Under the pieces are notes generated by a model, which saw only the letters and a program-made list of their open reading frames with translations, ran no database searches and had not been told where the DNA came from. Shown piece after piece: positions 10,611 through 19,000 of a stretch of DNA of 64,000 bases (within the stretch, counting starts at the first letter, position 1; each line of letters opens with the position of its first letter). The stretch is from NCBI RefSeq assembly GCF_000152725.1, contig NZ_CH724131.1, forward strand, positions 2,735,412-2,799,411, given 5' to 3'. The DNA comes from Pseudooceanicola batsensis HTCC2597. GTDB taxonomy: Bacteria; Pseudomonadota; Alphaproteobacteria; Rhodobacterales; Rhodobacteraceae. The translations under genes were made by a program, and so were the position numbers.

Positions 10611-11569
10611 CTCGCGAGTGGTGGAAGCACCTTGTCCTGATCCTCGGCGCCCTGATCGTGATCGCGCCGTTCTACACCATGGTAAGCTACAGTTTCAAAA
10701 GCCCGGGGGAGATCGACCGGGGCGAGGGGGGCTTTTTCGGCCGGCAAGAACTGATGGTCGACGAGAAATGCGTCAAGTTGCGCGACCCGAACCGGGATGA
10801 CATCGCCGCCGCCTCCGCGCGCTTTCCGGGAATGGATGACAACGCGATCCGCAAGGCGCTGGCGAGCGAGGCGGAGGCGGATTGTTCCATGCGCCCGGCG
10901 GTCTACAACTATAGCCAGGCCTTCACGCAGGCGCCGCTGCTGCGCTATCTGGCGAACGGCGTCATCGTGACCCTGTCGATCTTCGCCCTTCAGGTCGTCG
11001 TGGCGCTGCCCGCCGCCTATGCGCTGGCCAAGCTGCGCTTCTGGGGGCGCGAGGCCGTCTTCGGTCTGGTCCTCTTCTGTTTGCTTATCCCGGTGCACGC
11101 GGTGGCGTTGCCGCTCTATATCGGGCTGGCCAAGCTGGGCCTGACGAACACCTACGCGGCGCTCGTCGTCCCTTGGACCATCTCGGTCTTTGGCATCTTT
11201 CTGATGCGACAGTTCTTTCTGACGGTACCGGACGATCTGATCGACGCGGGGCGGATGGACGGGATGAGCGAGTTCGCCATCGTCTGGCGCATCATGCTTC
11301 CTACCGCCATTCCCGCGCTGCTGGCCTTTGCGATCTTCAGCGTCGTCGCACACTGGAACGACTATTTCTGGCCGCGCATCGTCGTCACCGGCAATCGGGA
11401 CCTCTTCACCCCACCCCTCGGCCTGCGCGAGTTCAAGGGCGGGGCCGATGGGTCCATGTTCGGGCCGATGATGGCCTCGGCCACGGTGATCGTCACGCCG
11501 CTGATCGTCGCCTTCCTGCTGGCGCAGCGCCGCTTCATCGAGGGGATCACGCTTTCCGGAATGAAGTAG
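10607..11569 (+). CDS. ugpE: ABC transporter permease (UgpE-like)
   Basis: A 320-aa second permease subunit with an N-terminal helix at residues about 7-30 and five more helices from about 115 onward. The EAA-type motif is LIDAGRMDGMSEFAIVWRIM (near residues 212-231). Between the first and second helices is an insertion of about 80 residues with two cysteines (DEKCVKL and EADCSMR), longer than in typical UgpE/MalG proteins and probably periplasmic. Long periplasmic loops in both permeases may help dock a particular binding protein. It is followed by a short structured gap before the binding-protein gene. Confidence 0.87.
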   Translation: MTREWWKHLVLILGALIVIAPFYTMVSYSFKSPGEIDRGEGGFFGRQELMVDEKCVKLRDPNRDDIAAASARFPGMDDNAIRKALASEAEADCSMRPAVYNYSQAFTQAPLLRYLANGVIVTLSIFALQVVVALPAAYALAKLRFWGREAVFGLVLFCLLIPVHAVALPLYIGLAKLGLTNTYAALVVPWTISVFGIFLMRQFFLTVPDDLIDAGRMDGMSEFAIVWRIMLPTAIPALLAFAIFSVVAHWNDYFWPRIVVTGNRDLFTPPLGLREFKGGADGSMFGPMMASATVIVTPLIVAFLLAQRRFIEGITLSGMK

Positions 11570-11680
11570 GGCAGGCCGAGGCCCGCCCTACACCACAGAG
11601 ATCCCGATCGGGATAAGCCAAGGAGCGGTCAAGTCGCCAAACCGCCCGCTCCGAGACAGCTCATGAGAGGACACAATAGT

Positions 11681-12928
11681 ATGAAACGCACCGCAGCCTC
11701 AATCGCCTTGGCCCTCAGTGCCACGGCCGTCTTCGCCGAAGACACTGTAACCATCGAATTCGCCTATCCCTATTCTCACCTCTTCGATGTCACCTACGAG
11801 GCCATGATGCCCGCCTTCAAGGCCGCGCATCCGAATATCGAGGTGATGATGCGCGCCACCTACGAGGATTACGAGGACGGTACGAACACCATCCTGCGCG
11901 AAGCCGTGTCCGGCAACCTGCCCGACGTGACCATGCAGGGCCTCAACCGCCAGCAGATCCTCGTCGAAAAGGGCATCGCAAAGTCGCTCGAACCCTTCAT
12001 CGCGAAGGAAACGGATTTCGAAAAGGATGGCTACCACGCCGCCATGCTGTCGCTGTCGAGCTTCGACGGAGAGGTGCACGGGTTGCCCTTCTCGGTGTCG
12101 CTGCCGGTCGGCTACTATAACCAGGACATTCTCGCCGAAGGCGGCATCGAGACCCTGCCCACCACCTGGGACGAGGTGATCGCCGCCTGCGAGACGATGA
12201 AGGCCAACGGAATCGAGAACCCGATGTTCTGGGGCTGGAACATCACCGGCAACTGGTTCCTGCAGGCGCTGATGTGGTCGCAGGACAAGGCGATCGTCGA
12301 AAACGGCGCGATGCAGCTCGACTCGCCCGAGGCGCTGGCCGCGCTGGAGCAGATGCAGCAGATCTTCACCGGCTGCGAGATGAAGAACCTCAGCTGGAAA
12401 GAGGCGCTGGCGTCGTTCTCGGCAGGCGAGATCGGCATGATGTTCTGGTCGACCTCGGCACTGGGGGCCGTCGAACGCTCCAAGGGCGATTTCGAACTGG
12501 TCACCGGCCCCTTCCCGGGCATGGGCGAGGCGCCCGAGGGCCTGCCCGCCGGGGGCAACGCCGCGCTCCTGACCTCGACCTCGGAGGACCCGAAGGTGCA
12601 GGAAGCCGCCTGGACCTGGCTGAAGTTCATCACCTCCGGTGAAGGTGCAGCCGAAGTCGCGAAGACCACCGGCTACATGCCGCCGAACAAGGCTGCCAAT
12701 GAGATCATCCTCGCGGATTTTTACGAGCAGAACCCGAACAAGCAGACCGCCGTCGATCAGCTGCCGTTGCTGCGCGACTGGCTGGCCTATCCGGGCGACA
12801 ACGGTCTGGCGATCACGCAGGTGATCTATGACGGGATCGAGCGCATCGTGATCGGCGACGCCACGGACATGGGAGAGTTGCAGGAAGAACTGGTCGACGA
12901 AGTGAGCGACCTGCTGCCCAACGGCTGA
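11681..12928 (+). CDS. ugpB: Extracellular solute-binding protein of the ABC transporter (UgpB-like)
   Basis: A 415-aa periplasmic binding protein of the family-1 solute-binding fold (UgpB/MalE). The signal peptide MKRTAASIALALSATAVFA is cleaved before EDT. The body contains family patterns such as NLPDVTMQGLNRQQILVEKG and PTTWDEVIAACETMKANGI. ATG 11681 is chosen over ATG 11663 because GAGAGGA lies just upstream and the signal peptide starts there. The gap from the permease gene (11570-11680) contains inverted repeats such as ATCCCGATCGGGAT that could set relative expression. Together with the downstream phosphodiesterase it suggests capture of a phosphodiester such as a glycerophosphodiester, which is inference. 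Confidence 0.88.
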   Translation: MKRTAASIALALSATAVFAEDTVTIEFAYPYSHLFDVTYEAMMPAFKAAHPNIEVMMRATYEDYEDGTNTILREAVSGNLPDVTMQGLNRQQILVEKGIAKSLEPFIAKETDFEKDGYHAAMLSLSSFDGEVHGLPFSVSLPVGYYNQDILAEGGIETLPTTWDEVIAACETMKANGIENPMFWGWNITGNWFLQALMWSQDKAIVENGAMQLDSPEALAALEQMQQIFTGCEMKNLSWKEALASFSAGEIGMMFWSTSALGAVERSKGDFELVTGPFPGMGEAPEGLPAGGNAALLTSTSEDPKVQEAAWTWLKFITSGEGAAEVAKTTGYMPPNKAANEIILADFYEQNPNKQTAVDQLPLLRDWLAYPGDNGLAITQVIYDGIERIVIGDATDMGELQEELVDEVSDLLPNG

Positions 12929-12959
12929 GCATCGGTGCCGCGCGGTGGCGCGGCGCCCC

Positions 12960-12986
12960 GGCGGGAAGAGCTTTGCTCTCCCCGCC
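12960..12986 (+). promoter_or_regulatory. Intercistronic hairpin between binding-protein and phosphodiesterase genes
   Basis: A 12-bp stem with one mismatch (12960-12971 with 12975-12986) has a TTT loop and is followed by CCTCCC rather than a T tract. It may stabilise the abundant binding-protein mRNA 3' end or partly attenuate the downstream gene, as is common after binding-protein genes in ABC operons. Confidence 0.5.
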
Positions 12987-13033
12987 CCTCCCGAAGAGGA
13001 TTTCCCAAGCAGAAGGCCGAAAGAGACGCCGAT

Positions 13034-13861
13034 ATGAAACTGATCCACCTCTCAGATATCCACCTGACCGTTCCGGGCGAACGTATGGGCGGCCTCGATC
13101 CGCACCGTCGGTTCGCGCAGGCGTTGGAGCACGTGAACGCCCACCACAGCGATGCTGACCGTATCGTCATCACCGGGGATCTGACGCATTGGGGCGAGCG
13201 CGCGGCCTATGAGGTCTTGCAGAACGTCCTGACAGAGCAGGCCGTGCCGGTGCGCCTGCTGATCGGAAACCACGATGACCGCGAGAGGTTCAAAAGCGTT
13301 TTCACTGACCATCCCTGCGATGCGAACGGCTACGTCAACCACGCCGAGACCCTGGATGACACCCGGCTGATCTATCTCGACAGCTGTGCACCCAAGACTC
13401 ACGCCGGCCATTTCGGCGCCGACCGCCTTGCGTGGCTCGAGGCAGAACTCGCCGCAGCGGATCACGCGCGCATCTTCATGCATCACGGTCCGATGGAGGT
13501 CGGCGTCCCGGCCAAGGATCTCATCACCATGGTGGCGCAGGATCGTCCCGGGCTGAAGTCCCTGTTCGAGCGGTACAGTACCGTGATCGACTATATCCAC
13601 TTCGGTCACGTCCATGCCCCGATCCACGGCTCCTATTGCGGGATTCCGTTTTCCTCCGTGCCGTCCCTGGGCAACCAGTCGATCCCGGATTTCGCCGAGC
13701 CGCGCATGCTCCTTGGCGGGCCATTGCCTCCGGCCTACTACGTGGTCCAGGTCGACGGGCGCGCGACGCGTATCCACCAGGTCCCGTTCCTCTGGGACGG
13801 ACCGGTCTTTGCCACGGGTACCGCCTGGGAGGACTGGGCAAAGCCCCTTGCCGCAGAGTGA
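13034..13861 (+). CDS. Metallophosphoesterase, GpdQ-like phosphodiesterase
   Basis: A 275-aa class III phosphodiesterase of the calcineurin-like fold. The metal ligands are visible in order: LSDIHL (Asp/His), GDLTHWG, GNHDD, FMHHGP and HFGHVHAP. This set is typical of GpdQ and cyclic-nucleotide phosphodiesterases that use two metal ions. ATG 13034 starts directly at the first strand (MKLIHLSDIHLT); an upstream in-frame start would add 33 low-complexity residues. There is no signal peptide, so it acts in the cytoplasm, which fits hydrolysis of an imported diester after Ugp-like uptake. The substrate is inferred from context only. Confidence 0.85.
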   Translation: MKLIHLSDIHLTVPGERMGGLDPHRRFAQALEHVNAHHSDADRIVITGDLTHWGERAAYEVLQNVLTEQAVPVRLLIGNHDDRERFKSVFTDHPCDANGYVNHAETLDDTRLIYLDSCAPKTHAGHFGADRLAWLEAELAAADHARIFMHHGPMEVGVPAKDLITMVAQDRPGLKSLFERYSTVIDYIHFGHVHAPIHGSYCGIPFSSVPSLGNQSIPDFAEPRMLLGGPLPPAYYVVQVDGRATRIHQVPFLWDGPVFATGTAWEDWAKPLAAE

Positions 13862-14058
13862 AGCGGGCTGACGTGGCGACGGTCGCGGACGGCGCGGCCG
13901 CCAACGTGGCGGGATGTGGTCGACAGGCTTGCGGAGCGCGTCCGGGTTCGCCCTCGAACAGCACCCGTCCCCCGCTTTCGATGCGCCGGTCTCTCCGGGT
14001 CTGGGATCGGCTTTCGCAAGCCGCGCTGTCCCCGGGTTTCCGCGCCGGGACGCCCCCG

Positions 14059-15996
14059 TCAGGACGGCGCGCCGGCCTGTCTCAATTCACGAGCACGTCG
14101 GCGTTGAAGCCACCGTTCCGCCAGCGGGTCAGGGCCGAGGTGAAGTTCGGACCGGGCAGGCCGTCCACCGCGCTGGCGTAGAACCCCGCGGTCTTGAGGC
14201 GCTGTTGCACCGCCATGAGCGTGTCGCGCGACCATTCGTTGGTCGCTTCCGTCAGGTGCTTGATCAGCGTCCCCCGGTCCTCCGCGACGCCCCGAAGAAG
14301 GAGGTTCGCCGCGCGCTCGGGGTCGCGCGGGACGCCGCGACCCTCGTCGAGCAGGATGGCCGAGGCGCGATAGGCCGCGTGTTCGCCGTCCTTTGCGGCC
14401 CGTTCGAAATACTCCAGCGCGGCCTCCGGCGTGTCGATCACGCCGTCCTGTGCCAGCACGCCGAGGTTGAACTCCCCTTGGCCAACCGACTCGGCGCGCG
14501 GCGCAGGAGGCGACGCCGCGCTCCGCATCCGTCGTGCCCTGGGCGCCGGTGAAGAGCGAGACGGCGAGGTTGATCATGGCGTCGGGGCTTCCGCCCTCGG
14601 CCGCACGTTCGTAGAGCGACTGTGCCGTGGCCGGGTCCAGGGGAACGCCGGTGCCGGATTCGTAGAGCTGCGCCAGGCTGACCATGGCGCGCAGGTCGCC
14701 GCGGTCCGAGGCGCTCTTGTAGAGCTGGATCGCGCGGTCGAAATCGCCGGAGGCCGCGGTGGCGCGGGCCAGTAGGGCGGTGTAATGCGGCAGCTCGGGC
14801 GACTGCGCGGCGGCCGCGGAACAGGCCTGGATCGCCGTCAGCGCATTCTCGCGCAGGCGCGAGAAGGGCACGCCGGAATTGGCCGCCGTCGCGTCCCGGG
14901 GATGGGTCGCCAGCCGTTCGCAGATCCCGCCAGGCGTGCTGTCCTCGGCCCTGGGGATGAGCGACAGCAAGCGCCGCGCCTCGGCCGCGTTCGCGCCGTC
15001 GGGGTAGGTCTCGACGTAGTATTCCAACAGCGGCCGCATCCGCGAACGGCGAGCCAGGTGCCAGAGCCGGGAAGCCTCGGCCTCTTCGTCCTTCAGCCCC
15101 AGCGTTCGGGTTCGGGTGCCGGTATCGAGAAAGGCCAGCACATCCTCGGCATGGGTGCCTTGCGGGTACCTCTCCATGTAGAGCTGCATGAGGCCCGGGT
15201 CCTTTTCGCTCGCCGCGACCTGCCAGAGCATGGTTTCCTCGGAAACGGTCTCGGGGCTCTGGTCAAACTCGAAAAGCCGGGTGAGCGAGGAATTCTCCCA
15301 CGGCACCTGCCGCCCCCCGGTGGCCGCCAGCACGTCGCGCCGGACCGAGACCATCAGCTCGGCCAGGTCCTGGCCGGGCGTGTAGATGTGGTTCAGCACG
15401 GCCTCGGTGAAAAAGCTGTTCCGCCCGGTCCCGTCATAGGCGACATTGTCCGGCTGCGTGGCGTAGACGAACATGAAATCCGCCGCGGTGCCGACCCGGG
15501 CGAGGCCGGTATCCACGCCGGGCAGGGTCTCCATCCCGACGCCGAAGGGATTGTCCCGGCAGGCGTCGAGGAAGACCAGCTTGATGCCCCGGGACTTCTG
15601 CATCGCCGTCATGATGTCGGTAACAGGCACCGTCTGGTCCTGCAGGTCCGCGATCGAGGTCAGCTCGGCATCCACCGGAACCAGATAGTTCTGCCCGCTC
15701 ACCTGGAACCCGTGGCCGGCATAGTAGAAGAGCACCACATCGGCGGTTTCGGCGCGTTCCGCGAAATGCCGGATGCCCGTGCGCATCTCCTCCATCGAGG
15801 TGTCGCTGCCGAGGATCACGTCGAAGCCGAGCCCCTCGAGCGCGACCGAGATGTCCAGCGCGTCGTTGATCGGGTTCTCGAGCGCGCTGACCGAGCGGTA
15901 GGCCGAATTCCCGACGACGAAGGCGAGACGCGATTCCGCCAGCGCGAGGGTGCCGGAGAGGCACCAGACGAGGCAGGCGACGATCAGGCGGTACAT
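14059..15996 (-). CDS. Caspase-like (peptidase C14) exported protein with Sel1 repeats; frameshifted near the C-terminus
   Basis: A signal peptide (residues 1-20, LSGTLALA) is followed by a caspase-type domain with His95 in YYAGHGFQ and Cys146 in LDACRDNP. A linker and Sel1/TPR-like repeats follow (about residues 400-490; SDRGDLRAMVSLAQLYESGTG). After about residue 487 (TTDAERGVA) the frame turns into Arg/Gly-rich nonsense, while the expected Sel1 continuation appears in another frame (see 14082-14528). The 645-aa product therefore has an aberrant tail of about 155 residues unless the shift is a sequencing error. It starts 9 nt after the tpsA stop, so it is probably the third gene of the two-partner secretion operon. 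The catalytic domain looks intact. Confidence 0.8.
   Translation of the reverse strand: MYRLIVACLVWCLSGTLALAESRLAFVVGNSAYRSVSALENPINDALDISVALEGLGFDVILGSDTSMEEMRTGIRHFAERAETADVVLFYYAGHGFQVSGQNYLVPVDAELTSIADLQDQTVPVTDIMTAMQKSRGIKLVFLDACRDNPFGVGMETLPGVDTGLARVGTAADFMFVYATQPDNVAYDGTGRNSFFTEAVLNHIYTPGQDLAELMVSVRRDVLAATGGRQVPWENSSLTRLFEFDQSPETVSEETMLWQVAASEKDPGLMQLYMERYPQGTHAEDVLAFLDTGTRTRTLGLKDEEAEASRLWHLARRSRMRPLLEYYVETYPDGANAAEARRLLSLIPRAEDSTPGGICERLATHPRDATAANSGVPFSRLRENALTAIQACSAAAAQSPELPHYTALLARATAASGDFDRAIQLYKSASDRGDLRAMVSLAQLYESGTGVPLDPATAQSLYERAAEGGSPDAMINLAVSLFTGAQGTTDAERGVASCAARRVGWPRGVQPRRAGTGRRDRHAGGRAGVFRTGRKGRRTRGLSRLGHPARRGSRRPARPRARGEPPSSGRRGGPGDADQAPDGSDQRMVARHAHGGATAPQDRGVLRQRGGRPARSELHLGPDPLAERWLQRRRARELRQAGAPS
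14082..14528 (-). pseudogene. Displaced C-terminal part of the caspase-like gene (Sel1 repeats plus peptidoglycan-binding-like domain)
   Basis: This frame continues the Sel1 repeats that break off in the main frame (GEFNLGVLAQDGVIDTPEAA, then YFERAAKDGEHAAYRASAIL). It ends in a segment resembling a PG_binding_1 fold (VQQRLKTAGFYASAVDGLPG...TRWRNGGF). Around 14505-14540 the Sel1 pattern passes through three frames (DAERGV, then LLRRA, then AES...GEFNLG), implying two small indels in a short GC-rich stretch. The stop at 14082-14084 would be the ancestral gene end. It is not expected to be translated separately. Confidence 0.7.
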
Positions 15997-16005
15997 GTCT
16001 CCTCC

Positions 16006-19000
16006 TTACAGTTCGACCACGCGGCTCAGCTGGATGCCGGCGGTGTCGAGGGCCGAACTCACCGTGTTGACCGTGGCGGTCTGCACGGCGGCCAGTTCGG
16101 GATCCTCGGCCCGGATCAGCGAGATCGCCTTGCGTATCTCGTTTGACGCCGTATCCAGCGCGCCCTGCGCCTCGGCCACGGCCTCGGCGGTGATGGCGCG
16201 GCGTTCGGCATCGGTTTGGGCGGAGGCCAGGCGCTGCGCCGCGCGGCTGCGGGCACCGTCGATGCGCGCGCGGGCGGTCTGGACGATCTGGCCGACATTC
16301 TCCATCCCCGGCGGCAGGTCGGTCGAGATGCTGTCGAGTTCGCTCGCGAAGTCGTCGAGCGCGTCGGAGAGACAGGCCAGCGCCCCAAGCCCGCCGCCGC
16401 CCTGGGCATCGCAGGCCGAGAAGTCGGCCTCGAAACCCTGCGCGATGGCCTGCGCGGCCTCGAGCGTCTCGCGGGCGGCTTCGGTCTCGCCGCCGGTGCC
16501 GGTGCCTCCGGTCGTGCCGGCGCCTGCTGTTCCGTCCGTGTTGTCCCCTCCGTCACCGAAGACGATGACGGTGTCCGGCGGGTTCGGCAGGCCGGAATCC
16601 ACCACCGTCGGCGGCGGCACGGGGGTCGTGTCGTCGGGGGCGGGCTCTGCCACGGTGAGGCTGCCGTCGACATAGGAGATCATGTAGTTGTCCAGTCCGG
16701 TCCCGGACGCGCCGCCCGCCGAAATCGGATAGGGGCTGCCCTCGACCGTCGCGCTGGCAGGAGAGCCGCTGCTGGTCAGCATGACGTCGTCCACGGTATC
16801 GGCATTCTGCAGCCCGTCGACCGAGAATTCAGTCGGCGTGAAGGTGTCGCCGAAGAATTTCACGGCGTCGTCGGCGGTGATGGTCAGGGGCGCGGGATTG
16901 ACCGTCAGCGAGCCCGACCCGTAGCTGATCGTGTAGTTGGACAACCCGCTGCCGACCGCCGAGGAGGACGAGATACTGTAAGGCCCCCCGTTGACAGTAG
17001 CCGTCGCGGCCGAGCCGGCCGAGGTCATGGTGACACTGTCCACCGTGTCCGAATTCACCAGCCCGGTGGTGCTGAAGGCCATGGGCGTGAAATCCTGGCC
17101 ATAGGTCTTCGAGACGTCGTCGGGCGTGATGATCAAGGACGCCGGCGTCACGGTCAGCGATCCGGGGACATAGGTCACATTGTAGTTGTCGAGCCCCGAG
17201 CCCGAGGCGTTCGACCCGTCGATGCTATAGGGGGAGCCCGCGACCGTGGCGGTCGCGGCCGATCCGGCCGAGCTCAGATCGACGGTGTCCACCGTGTCCG
17301 AGAACATCAGCCCCGTGGTCGTGAAGCCCGTCGGGTTCAGCGCGGTGCCGTAGGTCTTGCTCGCGTCGTCCGCCGTGATGGTCAGCGGCGCCCGGTTCAC
17401 CGTCAGCGCGCCCGAGACATAGGTGATGTCGTAATTGCCGAGACCCGAGCCCGAGGCGCCGCTGGCGACGATGTCGTAGGGCGACCCGCTGACCGTGGCC
17501 GAGGCGGCGGATCCGGCCGACGTCAGCTCGACACTCTCGACGCTGTCCGAGAAGAGCAGGCCCGAGGTTGAGAACCCGTTGGGCGTGAAGCTCTGCCCGT
17601 AGGTCTTGGAGCTGTCGTCGGCGGTGATCGTCAGGGGGGCCGGCGTCACCGTCAGCGCGCCGGTGCCATATGTGATGCTGTAGTTCGACAGGCCCGTGCC
17701 CGTGGCGCAACAGCCCGTAATGTCGTAGGGCGACCCCGAGACCTCGGCCGTGGCTGCGGCGCCCGCCGAGGACAGCGACACGTCATCCACGGTGTCGCTG
17801 AAATAGAGCGTGCCGGAGGTGACGGAGAAGGCGGTCGGTGTGACGGCCGTGCCATAGGTCTTCGAGATGTTGTCGGGCGTGATTGTCAGCGGTGCTGCGG
17901 TGACTGTCGCGCTGCCCACCCGGTCGATCACGCGGTAGGTGACGCCCTGCGTGCTCGTCAGGTCGGAACCGTCGACGGTAAAGCTCTGGGCACCCACGGT
18001 CTGGCCCGAGAAGCTGAGGCTGGCGAAGATCGGAGAGGTGTCGAGCGTGTCGTTGTCGCCGTCGAAGACATAGCTGCCCGGCCCGCCCGCGACCGTGCCG
18101 GTGGCCGTCGCCGAGGGCGTCAGCCCGTACTGGACCGAGAGCGCATCCGGCGTCGCCAGAACGACGGGCGAGGTGGAATAGTTCACCGGATAGAAGCCCG
18201 TGTCGCCCGGCGCCCAGACCGAGGCGAAGTCCCAGCCGAAGCCCGAGGCGTTCGAGATGAAGGTCTCGGTGTCCTGGAACTGCGCGGTGGTCAGACCGGT
18301 CGCGCCCGGGCTGCTCGAGAAGCCCGAGGTGTTGGTGTCGAAGAAGTTGCCGCCGTTCGAGCCGAAATCCTCCCCCGCGAAGCCGCCGGAGTTGAACGTC
18401 GCGTCGCCCGAAGTCGACACGGCGCCGGTGGAATAGGAGCGGTTGATCGTGCCGAGGATCGCGCCTGCGAACCCGCCGGCATAGACGGTGGCGCCCGAAG
18501 CGGCCCCGGCGTCCACGGAAACGTCGCCCCGGGCATGGGAATCGTTGACCGTGAAGGCGCTGCCCTCCCGGCCGACAAAACCGCCCGCGTAGATCAGGTT
18601 GCCGGTGGCGACATTGACGACGCTCACCTCCCCGGTGGCGTTGGAGCGGTTGATCGTGCCGTCGTTCACCCCGACGAAGCCACCGATGAAGTTCGAGGAA
18701 TCGTTGGTGATGTTCGCAGAGACGGCAACGGCGGCGACGCTGTCCTCGATCAGGCCGGTATTGTACCCGACCAGCCCGCCGGTGTCGTAGCCCGCGCTGG
18801 CGATCGTGCCGCTGACGCGCACGTTGCGCACCGTGCCGTCGTTGCGGGCGGCCAGGATGCCGGAATCGGCACCACCCATGCTGGCGTTCGAAATCGTGAG
18901 ATCCCGGACCGTTGCGCCCATGCCGATCGTGTCGAACAGACCCGAGTTGCTCAGCCCGTCGCCGTACCCGCTCGACGCGAGGCCCGAGATCGTGAAGCCG

